A stretch of 11,806 nt of DNA from an uncultured Oscillospiraceae bacterium (GCA_947624465.1 CANQKJ010000041.1:1-11806), one strand, 5' to 3'; numbered from the stretch's first letter, positions 1 through 8,276 are shown. Notes: generated from the sequence alone by a model not told the origin. A program made the numbers and translations.

Positions 1-1490
1 TGCGGGTCGGAGCAGAATTTGCGGAGATACTCCTGATATGGCGTCTGCTCCAGGGTGAGGTGTTCGTTGAGTACATCAAGATATTCCTGTTCAAAGAACC
101 GCCCATATTCCCCCAACAGCTCCTCGCCGTCGTCGCCGTAGACGCGGTAGCGGGCCACCTCGTCGATGAAGAACAGGGACAGCGTCTTGATCCCCTGGTT
201 GAACAACTGCTCTTCCTTCTGAAAATGGGATTCGATGGTCTCCCGGATCTGAATGCGGCGCATATCCCGCTCGGAGATGTCGCCCTGCACCTCTCCCACA
301 GCGATGTTCTCCCCGTTTGTAAGGGTGACCAGCCGCCGCTCCGGGTCGATGTCCGAAATGGTGTAGCCTCTATACTGCTCCATTCGATTGGACAATTCAT
401 AGAGATTGTCCTCCGCGCTGCATAGACGCATTTTCCGTCTCGGGCCGGCGCCCTGCATGATCTCAAACTCCAGTCGGGCGCGGGGGGCCTTGTCGCTGGA
501 CAGCACAATGCTCTCCAGGAACAGATAGTGATCTGTGCCCCGGAGGTTTTTGACCTCAAACCCTTTGACCTCGATCTTTTTCACCAGCCGCTTGTTGAAG
601 GCGTCCAGCGCGTCCAGCACATAGACCAGATTGTGCTGCTTGGCGTGGGTGGCGGAGTAGTTCAAGGTAAACAGGGGGTTAAACTTTTTCAGCGCCGCCT
701 GGGTCACAACGCCTCCCATCTTCTGAGGCTCGTCCATGATAATGATGGGCCGGTTGGCGGCGATCACGTCGATGGGCCGGCGGGAGGCAAACTCGTCCCG
801 CTTGGAGTAGATGATGCGGGCAGCCTGATCGCCTCCGCGCCCCTCCACATTCTTGTCCTCGTTCAGCGACGCGGCAAAGGCCTGGGTGTTGATGATCATA
901 ACGCTGATCCCGCTGTCGGAGGAAAACGTGTCCAGTTGGTTCAGGTTTTTGCTGTTGTAGATGAAATAGCGGGCCTTCTTGCCGTAGCTCTGCATGAAGT
1001 GCTCCTCGGTGACCTCAAAGGACTTTTTCACGCCCTCCCGGATGGCCACGGAGGGGACCACCACGATGAACTTGCTCCAGCCGTAGCGCTTGTTCAGCTC
1101 GAACATGGTCTTGGTGTAGACGTAGGTCTTGCCGGTGCCAGTCTCCATCTCCACGTCCAGACTGCACCGGCCCAGATTTTTCACCAGCGCCGGGGAGAGC
1201 TTGATGTTGTTCTGCGTCTGCATGGCGCGGATGTTTTCAAGCAACTGGTCGTCGGACAGTTCGATCTCCGCGTTTTTGAAGCCGGTGGGGTCCAGTTCTT
1301 CCTCCTGCGGGGCCTGCTCAAAGCCGGAAAGCTGCATCTGAGGGTCCGCCTGGACCGGGGGCCGCTCCGGGCGCTTGCCCAGATCGCGGATGTAGTCGAT
1401 GGCCCCCAGGTTCCGCTGGCCGTTGAACACCTGGACCACGGCATCCACCGCGTCGGTCTGATATTGTTGGATTTTGAATTGGAATTTCAT
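1..1490 (-). CDS. res: Type III restriction subunit Res (DEAD/DEAH helicase part), partial
   Basis: ATP-dependent helicase/translocase subunit of a type III restriction-modification enzyme, which acts on DNA in a complex with Mod. The frame is open from an ATG at 1488-1490 to the left edge, giving 496 full codons with no stop. The protein starts MKFQFKIQQYQ. A Walker A motif METGTGKT lies at residues 115-122, a VVVPSVAIREG helicase segment at about 143-153, a Walker B DEPQ at 253-256 and a motif III-like YSATH at 278-282. All of these are typical of Res. GAGGT at 1496-1500 is five bases upstream and supports the start. The preceding zinc-ribbon gene ends three bases before this start, so it is the sixth gene of the operon. 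The C-terminal PD-(D/E)xK nuclease domain expected in the family would lie outside the window, so cleavage ability cannot be judged here. Confidence 0.93.
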   Translation of the reverse strand, partial: MKFQFKIQQYQTDAVDAVVQVFNGQRNLGAIDYIRDLGKRPERPPVQADPQMQLSGFEQAPQEEELDPTGFKNAEIELSDDQLLENIRAMQTQNNIKLSPALVKNLGRCSLDVEMETGTGKTYVYTKTMFELNKRYGWSKFIVVVPSVAIREGVKKSFEVTEEHFMQSYGKKARYFIYNSKNLNQLDTFSSDSGISVMIINTQAFAASLNEDKNVEGRGGDQAARIIYSKRDEFASRRPIDVIAANRPIIIMDEPQKMGGVVTQAALKKFNPLFTLNYSATHAKQHNLVYVLDALDAFNKRLVKKIEVKGFEVKNLRGTDHYLFLESIVLSSDKAPRARLEFEIMQGAGPRRKMRLCSAEDNLYELSNRMEQYRGYTISDIDPERRLVTLTNGENIAVGEVQGDISERDMRRIQIRETIESHFQKEEQLFNQGIKTLSLFFIDEVARYRVYGDDGEELLGEYGRFFEQEYLDVLNEHLTLEQTPYQEYLRKFCSDP

Positions 1491-1493
1491 AAT

Positions 1494-1871
1494 TTACCTC
1501 AAAGCAGTATGGCAATTACTACATTGTAATGTGGCTCCCATAACTCGGATAATAGGATATAGTTTCCCATAGTTTTGCCAGCAAGCGGCACAGTATTGAT
1601 GTGTTTTCCCCTCTGCTTTTTCAGATTTTCGGATATATGTACCATAATCTGTCAATTCCAAATCTTTTTCAAGTGCGGCGTTATCGCTTAGCGCTTTGAT
1701 TCTACCCTCTAATTGCCTTTTTTCATCTTTGAGTTCTTCTATCTGTTCCCGCATTTCAAAGAAACCCTCTTGAATTTCAACGACTTTTTCAGCCATATCC
1801 TGGTCATTAAGTTCTTTCACAAGCCCTTTTAAATCTTTAATTACTTCATAAACGTCTTTAATGGCACCCAT
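1494..1871 (-). CDS. Small coiled-coil zinc-ribbon protein between mod and res
   Basis: A 125-residue protein of unknown function. The N-terminal half is strongly helical and charged, with a likely coiled coil at about residues 25-62 rich in E, K, L and Q. The C-terminal third carries two CxxC knuckles (C94/C97 and C117/C120) separated by a short YGKLYPIIR-type segment, which is a classic zinc-ribbon layout. No catalytic motif is visible, so an adaptor or nucleic-acid-binding role is inferred. The ATG at 1869-1871 is preferred over an upstream in-frame GTG at 1884-1886, because AGGAGG at 1878-1883 sits six bases before the ATG and inside the longer version. That AGGAGG overlaps the last base of the mod stop codon, implying translational coupling. 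The gene is clearly more AT-rich than the mod end and res beginning that flank it. It splits the mod-res pair, which is usually directly adjacent. Confidence 0.85.
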   Translation of the reverse strand: MGAIKDVYEVIKDLKGLVKELNDQDMAEKVVEIQEGFFEMREQIEELKDEKRQLEGRIKALSDNAALEKDLELTDYGTYIRKSEKAEGKTHQYCAACWQNYGKLYPIIRVMGATLQCSNCHTALR

Positions 1872-1877
1872 TATGAT

Positions 1878-1883
1878 CCTCCT
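1878..1883 (-). promoter_or_regulatory. Ribosome binding site of the zinc-ribbon gene, fused to the mod stop
   Basis: AGGAGG on the minus strand, six bases before the ATG at 1871. Its first base is the last base of the mod TGA stop (read as TGAGGAGG), so ribosomes finishing mod are placed directly at this start. It decides against the longer GTG start. Confidence 0.8.
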
Positions 1884-3766
1884 CACAGTACCCGTCTAAC
1901 GGTCTCCGGGCTGTACGTCCTGAAAATCTGCTCGAAGTTGGCGGCCACGGTGTCGTCGGCCATGGAGCTGTCCCGCATGGCGAAATAGGACGGCTTGCGC
2001 TTTGCCACCTCGGTGACGGTCTCCTCGGTGACGTTTCGGTCGAAGCAGGCCAGCAGGAAGTTGTGCCCCACGTCGAACACCTTTTTCCCGGCGATCTCCG
2101 TGACCTCGATGGAGCTGGACAGCTCCACGCCCATGTCCAGCATGATCTGGAACAGCAGGTCCTCCGGGGTGCGGTCCTCCTTGATGTTGTCGGCCAGAAG
2201 ATCCATCTGGCCCTGCTCCGTCTCGGCGGGGGTGTAGTACACCGGCTTCATATTGGACTCGTCGCACTTGAGGACGCGGAAGCCCACATCCAGGCCCTGG
2301 GTGGTCAGTGGATTGTCCTCCTTGATTTTCGCCCCCGCCCGGCGGATGCGCTCCTTGCCGATCTCGCAGATGTTCTTATACCCGGCCTTGTATGCCTCGC
2401 TCTTTTCGGCAGTTTTCTCTGGTAGCTGGACCATGATAAATTTGCGGTGGCCGCCGTCCTCGGCGTTGAGCTGCATGACGGCGTGGGCGGTGGTGGCGGA
2501 GCCTGAGAAAAAGTCAAGGATAATGCTATCACTCTGAGTTCCCAGGTAGCATAGTCTGTAAAGAAGTTTTACGGGTTTCGGATAATCAAAGTAATTTCCG
2601 CCCAGAAGATCCTTTAGTTTCCTATTGGCTTCATCACTATGACCAACTTCGGTATAATCCAAAATAGAGGTTTGCGGGACGCCTTGCTTTACCTCACTGA
2701 GAAATCTCTTAATCGATGGGAAACTATCTCCTGTCACTCCGAACCAGATTCTTTTATCTGCGGCAAGTTTTTCATAATTTGCTTTAGACGCTATCCAGTG
2801 TTTCCCATCTGGAGGTAAAAACTGTTTGCCTGTAGGGGAAGTAATCACATAGGTAGTAGATGTACTACCGGCTCCAGTAAAATCGGCAGACTTCCACGGC
2901 CCACGGGGGTCGTTATCAATATTCTTATACCTGGACTTTGCTTCGTCAGTTCTCGCCAGCAAACGGGGATGCCAATTATTCTTATTTTTTGCATATACAA
3001 GAATGTAATCATGATAGTGTGCAAACCATTTACTATCTACTTTTCCGCCATATATTTTCTTCCAAACAAGTGTATCAATAAAATTATATGTGCCGAACAC
3101 TTCATCACAAATTCTTTTTAGATTACCCACTTCATTATCATCAATCGAGACAAATATTACTCCATCGTCACATAATAGATTTTTTGCCAGCTTCAGCCTC
3201 GGATACATCATATTCAGCCAGTCCGTATGGAACCGCCCGTTGCTCTCCGTGTTCTGCACCAGCCGGTTGCCCGCCTCATCGTACTGCCCGCTGTTTGCCA
3301 GATACTCCCCGGCGTCCTCGGCAAAGTCGTCCTCATAGACGAAATCATTGCCGGTGTTGTAGGGTGGGTCGATATAGATCATCTTGATCTTGCCCAGATA
3401 GGTCTCCTGGAGCAGCTTGAGCACCTCCAGGTTGTCCCCCTCGATGTAGAGATTCTCCGAATCGAACCCGCCGGGGGCACCGTTCCGCCCCACACTTTCG
3501 GCGGGGCAGGGCCGCAGGGTCTTGTTGATGGGGGCGTTGGCGGTGAGGATGGCCCTGCGCTTGTCCGGCCAGGTGAACTGGTAGCGCTCCTGCCGGCCCT
3601 CCACCACATGGGTGGCGATCTCCTGCCGCAGCACATCCGCGTCGATGGCCCGGACCACCCGTCCGTCCTCGTCGATGGTCTCGGTCACCGCGTTGGGAAA
3701 CAACTCCGCCAGCTTGCGGAAGTTCTCGTCCGCCAAATTAGGGGTGTGCATTTTAAGCTTGTCCAT
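1883..3766 (-). CDS. mod: Type III restriction-modification DNA methyltransferase (Mod)
   Basis: A 627-residue beta-class adenine-N6 DNA methyltransferase. It methylates the recognition site and also supplies sequence recognition for Res. Motif IV DPPY is at residues 133-136 (context IDPPYNTGNDF). The AdoMet-binding motif I, DFFSGSATT, follows much later at 418-426, and this order defines the beta class. The stretch between them (about 195-415) should contain the target-recognition domain. It is markedly AT-rich (two 60-base rows counted at 40% GC and one at 28%), whereas the gene ends are GC-rich, so the specificity core looks exchanged. The ATG at 3764-3766 has GGAGGA at 3775-3780 eight bases upstream. 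The start overlaps the end of the HEPN-like gene by 14 bases. Length and domain order are normal for Mod. No simple-sequence repeat suggesting phase variation is visible. Confidence 0.95.
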   Translation of the reverse strand: MDKLKMHTPNLADENFRKLAELFPNAVTETIDEDGRVVRAIDADVLRQEIATHVVEGRQERYQFTWPDKRRAILTANAPINKTLRPCPAESVGRNGAPGGFDSENLYIEGDNLEVLKLLQETYLGKIKMIYIDPPYNTGNDFVYEDDFAEDAGEYLANSGQYDEAGNRLVQNTESNGRFHTDWLNMMYPRLKLAKNLLCDDGVIFVSIDDNEVGNLKRICDEVFGTYNFIDTLVWKKIYGGKVDSKWFAHYHDYILVYAKNKNNWHPRLLARTDEAKSRYKNIDNDPRGPWKSADFTGAGSTSTTYVITSPTGKQFLPPDGKHWIASKANYEKLAADKRIWFGVTGDSFPSIKRFLSEVKQGVPQTSILDYTEVGHSDEANRKLKDLLGGNYFDYPKPVKLLYRLCYLGTQSDSIILDFFSGSATTAHAVMQLNAEDGGHRKFIMVQLPEKTAEKSEAYKAGYKNICEIGKERIRRAGAKIKEDNPLTTQGLDVGFRVLKCDESNMKPVYYTPAETEQGQMDLLADNIKEDRTPEDLLFQIMLDMGVELSSSIEVTEIAGKKVFDVGHNFLLACFDRNVTEETVTEVAKRKPSYFAMRDSSMADDTVAANFEQIFRTYSPETVRRVL

Positions 3767-4430
3767 CGTTTATGTCCTCCTGTGAATAAATCATAGCGAG
3801 TAAATCTTCAGGATGGTATTCCTTTAAATATTCGATCATCTTTTTATGCAATATATGCTGGCACCTAAATGCATTATATTGTTTTTCCATGCGATCTGGA
3901 ATCAAAAAGACTTCTTTTCCTGTATCTCTTGCTATTCCACATATACAGCTACCATTAATTCGTTTTGACAACTCAGCTATTGTTGGAGCCAAGTCATCTA
4001 ATATGCCTTTAATATCCCCAATGTACAATGGATAGTTTTCAGTAAATGTGGCTTCTATATTTTCTATATCAGAATGAGCTAAAGTTTTGTTTCGTCGCTT
4101 TTTTAAACGGTCAAACTTGCATTTGTCATATTTAACTTTAATAGGGGGTAAGGGCTTTCCATCCATAGTTATTATCTCTTTATTACATTGATTAACCAGC
4201 GATCTCAAGTTTAAAGAACCATCATTATCAAGGATTTTGTATGTATTAATTGCAGCTGATGAAAACAGAGCATCAATAATAGTGGCAGCAAGTGTCTTTT
4301 CATGCGGCGGATTCTTGATATAGTCCCCGTATATCATGTTGCCTAGGTTTAGTTGACACAATGCAAGAGTATATAATTTGAAAAAATACTCAAATTTCTC
4401 TTTTTTATCAACTCCGCGGTGGGGTTCCAA
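3753..4430 (-). CDS. HEPN-like (AbiU2-type?) protein embedded in the RM operon
   Basis: A 225-residue, mostly helical protein. Residues 113-119 read RNKTLAH, followed by S-D, which fits the Rx4-6H catalytic signature of HEPN ribonucleases and resembles the RNK/RDKxxAHxD motif of AbiU2-type proteins. An N-terminal helical region (about 12-70) rich in aromatic residues also suits that fold. HEPN proteins of defence systems usually cut RNA and cause growth arrest; that role is inferred here from motif and context. The start is TTG at 4428-4430, with AGGAGG at 4440-4445 nine bases upstream. No ATG fits. It overlaps the DUF4391 gene by 23 bases and mod by 14. GC content is about one third in the row counted (3841-3900), far below the flanking genes, suggesting an inserted module. 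A C-terminal pair CxC (162-164) has no clear meaning. Family assignment is by motif only. Confidence 0.72.
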   Translation of the reverse strand: MEPHRGVDKKEKFEYFFKLYTLALCQLNLGNMIYGDYIKNPPHEKTLAATIIDALFSSAAINTYKILDNDGSLNLRSLVNQCNKEIITMDGKPLPPIKVKYDKCKFDRLKKRRNKTLAHSDIENIEATFTENYPLYIGDIKGILDDLAPTIAELSKRINGSCICGIARDTGKEVFLIPDRMEKQYNAFRCQHILHKKMIEYLKEYHPEDLLAMIYSQEDINDGQA

Positions 4431-5031
4431 AAACCTTTACCTCCTCTTGAAGCAACTTTATTTGCTTATGCAATTCATATTTCTTTTTCGGCTGCTTCTC
4501 CGCCCGCAGCTTTCGCTCCAGCTGCTTGATCTGCCGCTGGAGCTTTGCCCTGCGCTCGTTCTCGGCCAACTGCTCGTCCAGGGAGCGGCCCTGCTCTATT
4601 GTAACATTTCCGACCTGGATTAGCAAGTTTTCCCACACCGCGTCCAAATCCAGGCCGTTCAGCGTCACCCCCAGGCTGTCCGGCGCCGCCCAGCTTCCCT
4701 GGAGCAATTTGGTGCGGTATGCCGCCAGCCGGGCCCGGTCCTCAAAGCAGAGGACGAAGAGCATATTCTGGTCGATGAGCCTGGACAGCAGGGCGATGTT
4801 CTTTTCGTCATACTCTGCCCGCTTCAGGGTCACCAACAGAACGAAGAAGGAAGAGACCGTCTCCCCTGCGGCAAAGGTGGTGTTTGCCGGGGAGATCTCA
4901 TTGACGATGTCGATGCGGCTGATGTCGGCGTCGAACCGTTCCCTGGCGGCGGTGTTCATATTGAATTTCTTATAGATGGCGGTTTTGGGGAGCTGGCGTC
5001 TCAACTCCGTCGCCTTAGGCAGTCCGAGCAT
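4408..5031 (-). CDS. DUF4391 family protein
   Basis: A 207-residue protein matching the DUF4391 family from memory. It begins LGLPKATELRRQLPK, has a DADISRIDIVNEISP block (about 35-48), a YDEKNIALLSRLIDQNMLFVL block (about 74-94) and a GLDLDAVWENL block (about 126-136). The family has no assigned biochemical activity that I know of, but it is repeatedly found beside SNF2-type helicases and type III Mod/Res genes. The C-terminal part (about 150-198) is a long charged helix rich in Q, E, K and R with a coiled-coil look, suggesting a partner-binding role. The ATG at 5029-5031 has AGGAGG six bases upstream, overlapping the helicase stop codon (TAAGGAGG). The gap to the helicase stop is only 11 bases, and the 3' end overlaps the HEPN-like gene. 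Confidence 0.88.
   Translation of the reverse strand: MLGLPKATELRRQLPKTAIYKKFNMNTAARERFDADISRIDIVNEISPANTTFAAGETVSSFFVLLVTLKRAEYDEKNIALLSRLIDQNMLFVLCFEDRARLAAYRTKLLQGSWAAPDSLGVTLNGLDLDAVWENLLIQVGNVTIEQGRSLDEQLAENERRAKLQRQIKQLERKLRAEKQPKKKYELHKQIKLLQEEVKVFGTPPRS
4440..4445 (-). promoter_or_regulatory. Ribosome binding site deciding a TTG start for the HEPN-like gene
   Basis: AGGAGG on the minus strand, nine bases before TTG at 4428-4430 and inside the 3' end of the DUF4391 coding region. It is the main reason for accepting the non-ATG start. The start codon choice may keep expression of a potentially harmful product low, which is an inference. Confidence 0.65.
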
Positions 5032-5042
5032 GGTGTCCCTCC

Positions 5043-8000
5043 TTACCGCACGACCAGGAAGCAGATGAGTTCAAAGTCGTCCAGCCCCTTGATCTCCCCG
5101 GTGAGAAAGCTCATCTGCCCGCCGGACAGGAAGCTGTCGATGTCGCTCTCCGACTTGACCTCGATGATGGAGGAAATCGCGTCGCCCAGCAGGCGGGAAT
5201 ACTTCCGCATATCCTTCCCGTCCCGCGTCTCCCGGTTGAAGGCGGCGTATACCTCCTGGATCGGCTCCTGCCTTCCCTTGCACAGATGGCGCATGGTGTC
5301 CAGCAGTTCTTTGGGGGAAAGGTGGTCACAGAGGACTTGCCCCTCGTTGGAGAGGTAGACCATATAGAACGGGTGGAGCCGGTTTTGATTATTGATGTTC
5401 ACGCTGCCGGTGCGATTCTCCAGAATGAAGATCACGCCTGGCGGAGTGTCCTTACCGGCGGGGACCACCGCGTGAAGGCCGTGGGGCGTCCGATCCAGAT
5501 TGGGGTGGTTTTTCACATATTCCAGCAAATCCAGCCGGAATTCATTGAGGCCCAGGTCCATGATAGAGATGCCGCCGGACATATCCTCCATGTCCACCAC
5601 CTCATCCTTCAGCCGCTGGAGCTGGGCTTTGCGGTACTCCAGATCGGTCTTTTCGTCCTCGCTGAGGATGTTGTCGTCGCCGGTGGCGGTCATGTCCACG
5701 ATCTTCATTTTGGTTTCTACGCGGGCCTTTAGGTTGATGTACTCGTCAAGGGAGATGTCCGGCCAGAAATTGACCAGTTGGATGCACTGGTTCGGGCTGC
5801 CGATACGGTCGATCCGCCCGAAACGCTGGATGATACGCACCGGGTTCCAGTGGATGTCGTAGTTGATAAGGTAGTCGCAGTCCTGGAGGTTCTGGCCCTC
5901 GGAGATACAGTCGGTGGCGATGAGGATGTCGATGCTGCCCAGGTTTTCATTCAGCAGATCTTTCCTCTTGGAGATGGGTGAAAAGCAGGCCAGAACTGTA
6001 TTCATATCATGGAGCGGCTTGCGAAGGGTAGTCCGGCCATCTACATTACCCGTGATCATCGCGGTATCCAGGCCGAACTTTTCTTTTGCGAATTGACTGA
6101 CATGGGCATACAAATACTCCGCCGTATCGGAAAAAGCGGTAAAAATAATCACTTTTTTGTTCCCGGCGTTGATGGGATGCTCGATTTTATTTGCCACAAC
6201 AGACAGCAGCTCCTGGAGTTTACTGTCGTGCTCCGGCGTGATGTCGGCCACCATGTAGTCCAGCAGATCCAGCGTTTCCGCGTCCTCCGTAAGGGCCTTT
6301 CGCCAGGAGAGGTAATCCATATCCGCCAGGTCGATGCGGACTTTCCTGCCGATGGAGAACAACTCATCGCCGCTCTGATCGTCCCAGTCAAATTCTCCGG
6401 CGTCAGAAATGTCGGTCAAAGTGAGTTCCTGCCCCTGATGACGGTCGAACTGATCGATCATCTGGAGCGTTTCTTTGAGTTGCTTTCGGATCCGGCGCAA
6501 AGTCAAGGCAAAGGAATATACGGAACTCTCCATCCGCTTCATCAGATTGATTCCCATCAGCCGGCGGATCCCCTGCTCCCGGTTGGCCTGCGTGAAGCCC
6601 ACGTTCACCTTGTTGTCCTCATATAATGCGGCGTATTTCTCCATCTTGCTGGCCAAAATGAAGTGCGTGGGCATATAGATCATCAGGTTCAGCTGCATAA
6701 GCTGAGTGAATATCTCATTGTAGTTGATGGCGGTCTGCAAGTCGGTCAGGCAGGGACTCTTTGAGATCGGTTTCAGCCGCGTGGGGAAAGTCCCGATGTC
6801 GGACATATCGTAGTATTTTTCGATGTGCTTACGGGAACGGGCAATGGTCACGCTGTCCAGCACCTCAAAGAAGTCGAAGTCCAACATCCGCAAGAGCTTG
6901 TCCGTCGTGCGGTCAGCCGCGCTCCATTTGCTCCAGGCATTGAACGCTTTCTGTGCGTTGCGAAAAATGTCCTCGATAGACCGAACGGTATCCAGCTTCT
7001 CGTCAAGCAGAGCCGCATTTCCCTCATAAGCGAGCTGAAGCTGATTTTTCAAATCGTTGAAGCGGTTGTTGACCGGCGTTGCGGACAGCATCAGGACCTT
7101 TGTCTTGACCCCCGCACGGATCACTTGATTGAGCAGTCGAAGATAGCGGTTTTCTTTCTCCCCAATTTCTCCGTTCAGCTTTCCCCCATTTCGGAAATTA
7201 TGGGATTCATCAATGACGACCAAGTCGTAATTGCCCCAGTTCAGGTCCCCAAGCTTTATTCCGTTGGATTCACCGTGCGTACGGCCCAAATCTGTGTGGT
7301 ACAGCACATCATAGCGCAGCCGATCCTCGTTCAAAGGATTGTTCCGATAATTCCCCTTAAACGTGTTCCAGTTGTCGGCCAGCTTTTTTGGGCATAGAAC
7401 AAGGACACGTTGATTTCGGTTTTCATAGTATTTGATGACCGCCAGAGCGGTAAAGGTCTTACCGAGGCCGACGCTGTCAGCCAGAATGCAGCCGTTATAC
7501 TTCTCCAGCTTATTGATGATGGCAAGCGCGGCATCCCGTTGAAAACTATAGAGCATACCCCAAATTTTGCTGTTTTTGAACCCGGTAGCCTCTTTGGGCA
7601 ACACATCTTCAGAGATGTCCTCTAAAAACTCGTTAAAAATATTATACAACGTGACAAAATAGATGAATTCCGGCGCATTTTCGCTGTATGCCGCAGTAAT
7701 GCTGTCGATGACCTCCTCTGTGACGACTTCCATGCGGTTGCTGTCATTCCACAGGGAATCGAATAGCTCCAAATATGCCTTTGAAAATGGAGCCCCATTC
7801 TTTTGCACCATCTGATAGGCGTCGTTTCCCCGTTCACACCCAAGAGTGGCCGTTGTAAACTCCGTAATGGGCATATAGTTTTTGTCGTCTACATTGATGA
7901 ACCCCATCATGTTCTCATGGGTGATGTTTGACTTAAATACGACCTTTTTGCGAATCCAGTCAGCGCATTCCCGCGCGATGGCCCGCTGAGTTAACTCATT

Positions 8001-8276
8001 GCGTAGCTTAACTTCAAATTCTGTGCCATACAAACTCCGCTCTCTGGACAGACGTGGGATATAAAACTCCCGGCTCACCTTCTGCGTTTTTTCCGTCGAG
8101 AATGTCGGCGCGGTAAATATGAAGCGAAGCTCATCAATGTTGGCAAGCTGCTCCTTCAGCGCCTGAAAAGCATATATGGAAAAACAGGCAGCGGCGATAG
8201 AGAGCCTGCTGCCCTTTTTGATTTCAACGGCCAGATCGTCCAGCAATACTTTATTTTTGTTGTCAATCAGTTCCAT
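5043..8276 (-). CDS. PLD-like/SNF2-family helicase of the defence operon
   Basis: A 1077-residue superfamily 2 DNA translocase and first gene of the operon. The N-terminus (about 1-150) looks like a phospholipase-D-type domain: a RLSIAAACFSIYAFQAL segment, then ITHENMMGFIN and ITEFTTATLG, which align in style with HxK and the GSSNxT region. The usual Lys is replaced, since H120 is followed by E-N rather than x-K. Helicase motifs are Walker A DSVGLGKT (267-274), DESH (356-359), SATPVNN (398-404), ATDCISEGQNLQ (787-798) and QRFGRIDRIG (817-826). A long insert lies between the two RecA-like lobes. The ATG at 8274-8276 is chosen over a 49-residue longer form because GGAG is upstream at the right distance and the promoter lies inside the longer version. 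It probably remodels or translocates on DNA together with the DUF4391 protein. Confidence 0.93.
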   Translation of the reverse strand: MELIDNKNKVLLDDLAVEIKKGSRLSIAAACFSIYAFQALKEQLANIDELRFIFTAPTFSTEKTQKVSREFYIPRLSRERSLYGTEFEVKLRNELTQRAIARECADWIRKKVVFKSNITHENMMGFINVDDKNYMPITEFTTATLGCERGNDAYQMVQKNGAPFSKAYLELFDSLWNDSNRMEVVTEEVIDSITAAYSENAPEFIYFVTLYNIFNEFLEDISEDVLPKEATGFKNSKIWGMLYSFQRDAALAIINKLEKYNGCILADSVGLGKTFTALAVIKYYENRNQRVLVLCPKKLADNWNTFKGNYRNNPLNEDRLRYDVLYHTDLGRTHGESNGIKLGDLNWGNYDLVVIDESHNFRNGGKLNGEIGEKENRYLRLLNQVIRAGVKTKVLMLSATPVNNRFNDLKNQLQLAYEGNAALLDEKLDTVRSIEDIFRNAQKAFNAWSKWSAADRTTDKLLRMLDFDFFEVLDSVTIARSRKHIEKYYDMSDIGTFPTRLKPISKSPCLTDLQTAINYNEIFTQLMQLNLMIYMPTHFILASKMEKYAALYEDNKVNVGFTQANREQGIRRLMGINLMKRMESSVYSFALTLRRIRKQLKETLQMIDQFDRHQGQELTLTDISDAGEFDWDDQSGDELFSIGRKVRIDLADMDYLSWRKALTEDAETLDLLDYMVADITPEHDSKLQELLSVVANKIEHPINAGNKKVIIFTAFSDTAEYLYAHVSQFAKEKFGLDTAMITGNVDGRTTLRKPLHDMNTVLACFSPISKRKDLLNENLGSIDILIATDCISEGQNLQDCDYLINYDIHWNPVRIIQRFGRIDRIGSPNQCIQLVNFWPDISLDEYINLKARVETKMKIVDMTATGDDNILSEDEKTDLEYRKAQLQRLKDEVVDMEDMSGGISIMDLGLNEFRLDLLEYVKNHPNLDRTPHGLHAVVPAGKDTPPGVIFILENRTGSVNINNQNRLHPFYMVYLSNEGQVLCDHLSPKELLDTMRHLCKGRQEPIQEVYAAFNRETRDGKDMRKYSRLLGDAISSIIEVKSESDIDSFLSGGQMSFLTGEIKGLDDFELICFLVVR

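Noticed and set aside
528..1529. Long plus-strand open frame of 333 codons
   Set aside because: It is antisense to res. Its translation has low-complexity V/G/H/L composition and no domain, while the opposite strand carries clear helicase motifs.
3227..3796. Plus-strand open frame of 189 codons opposite mod
   Set aside because: It is antisense to the conserved N-terminal part of Mod, including the DPPY motif; the composition is shadow-like.
6009..6626. Plus-strand open frame of 205 codons inside the helicase region
   Set aside because: It is a shadow of the SNF2 helicase gene, with no ribosome site or recognisable protein.
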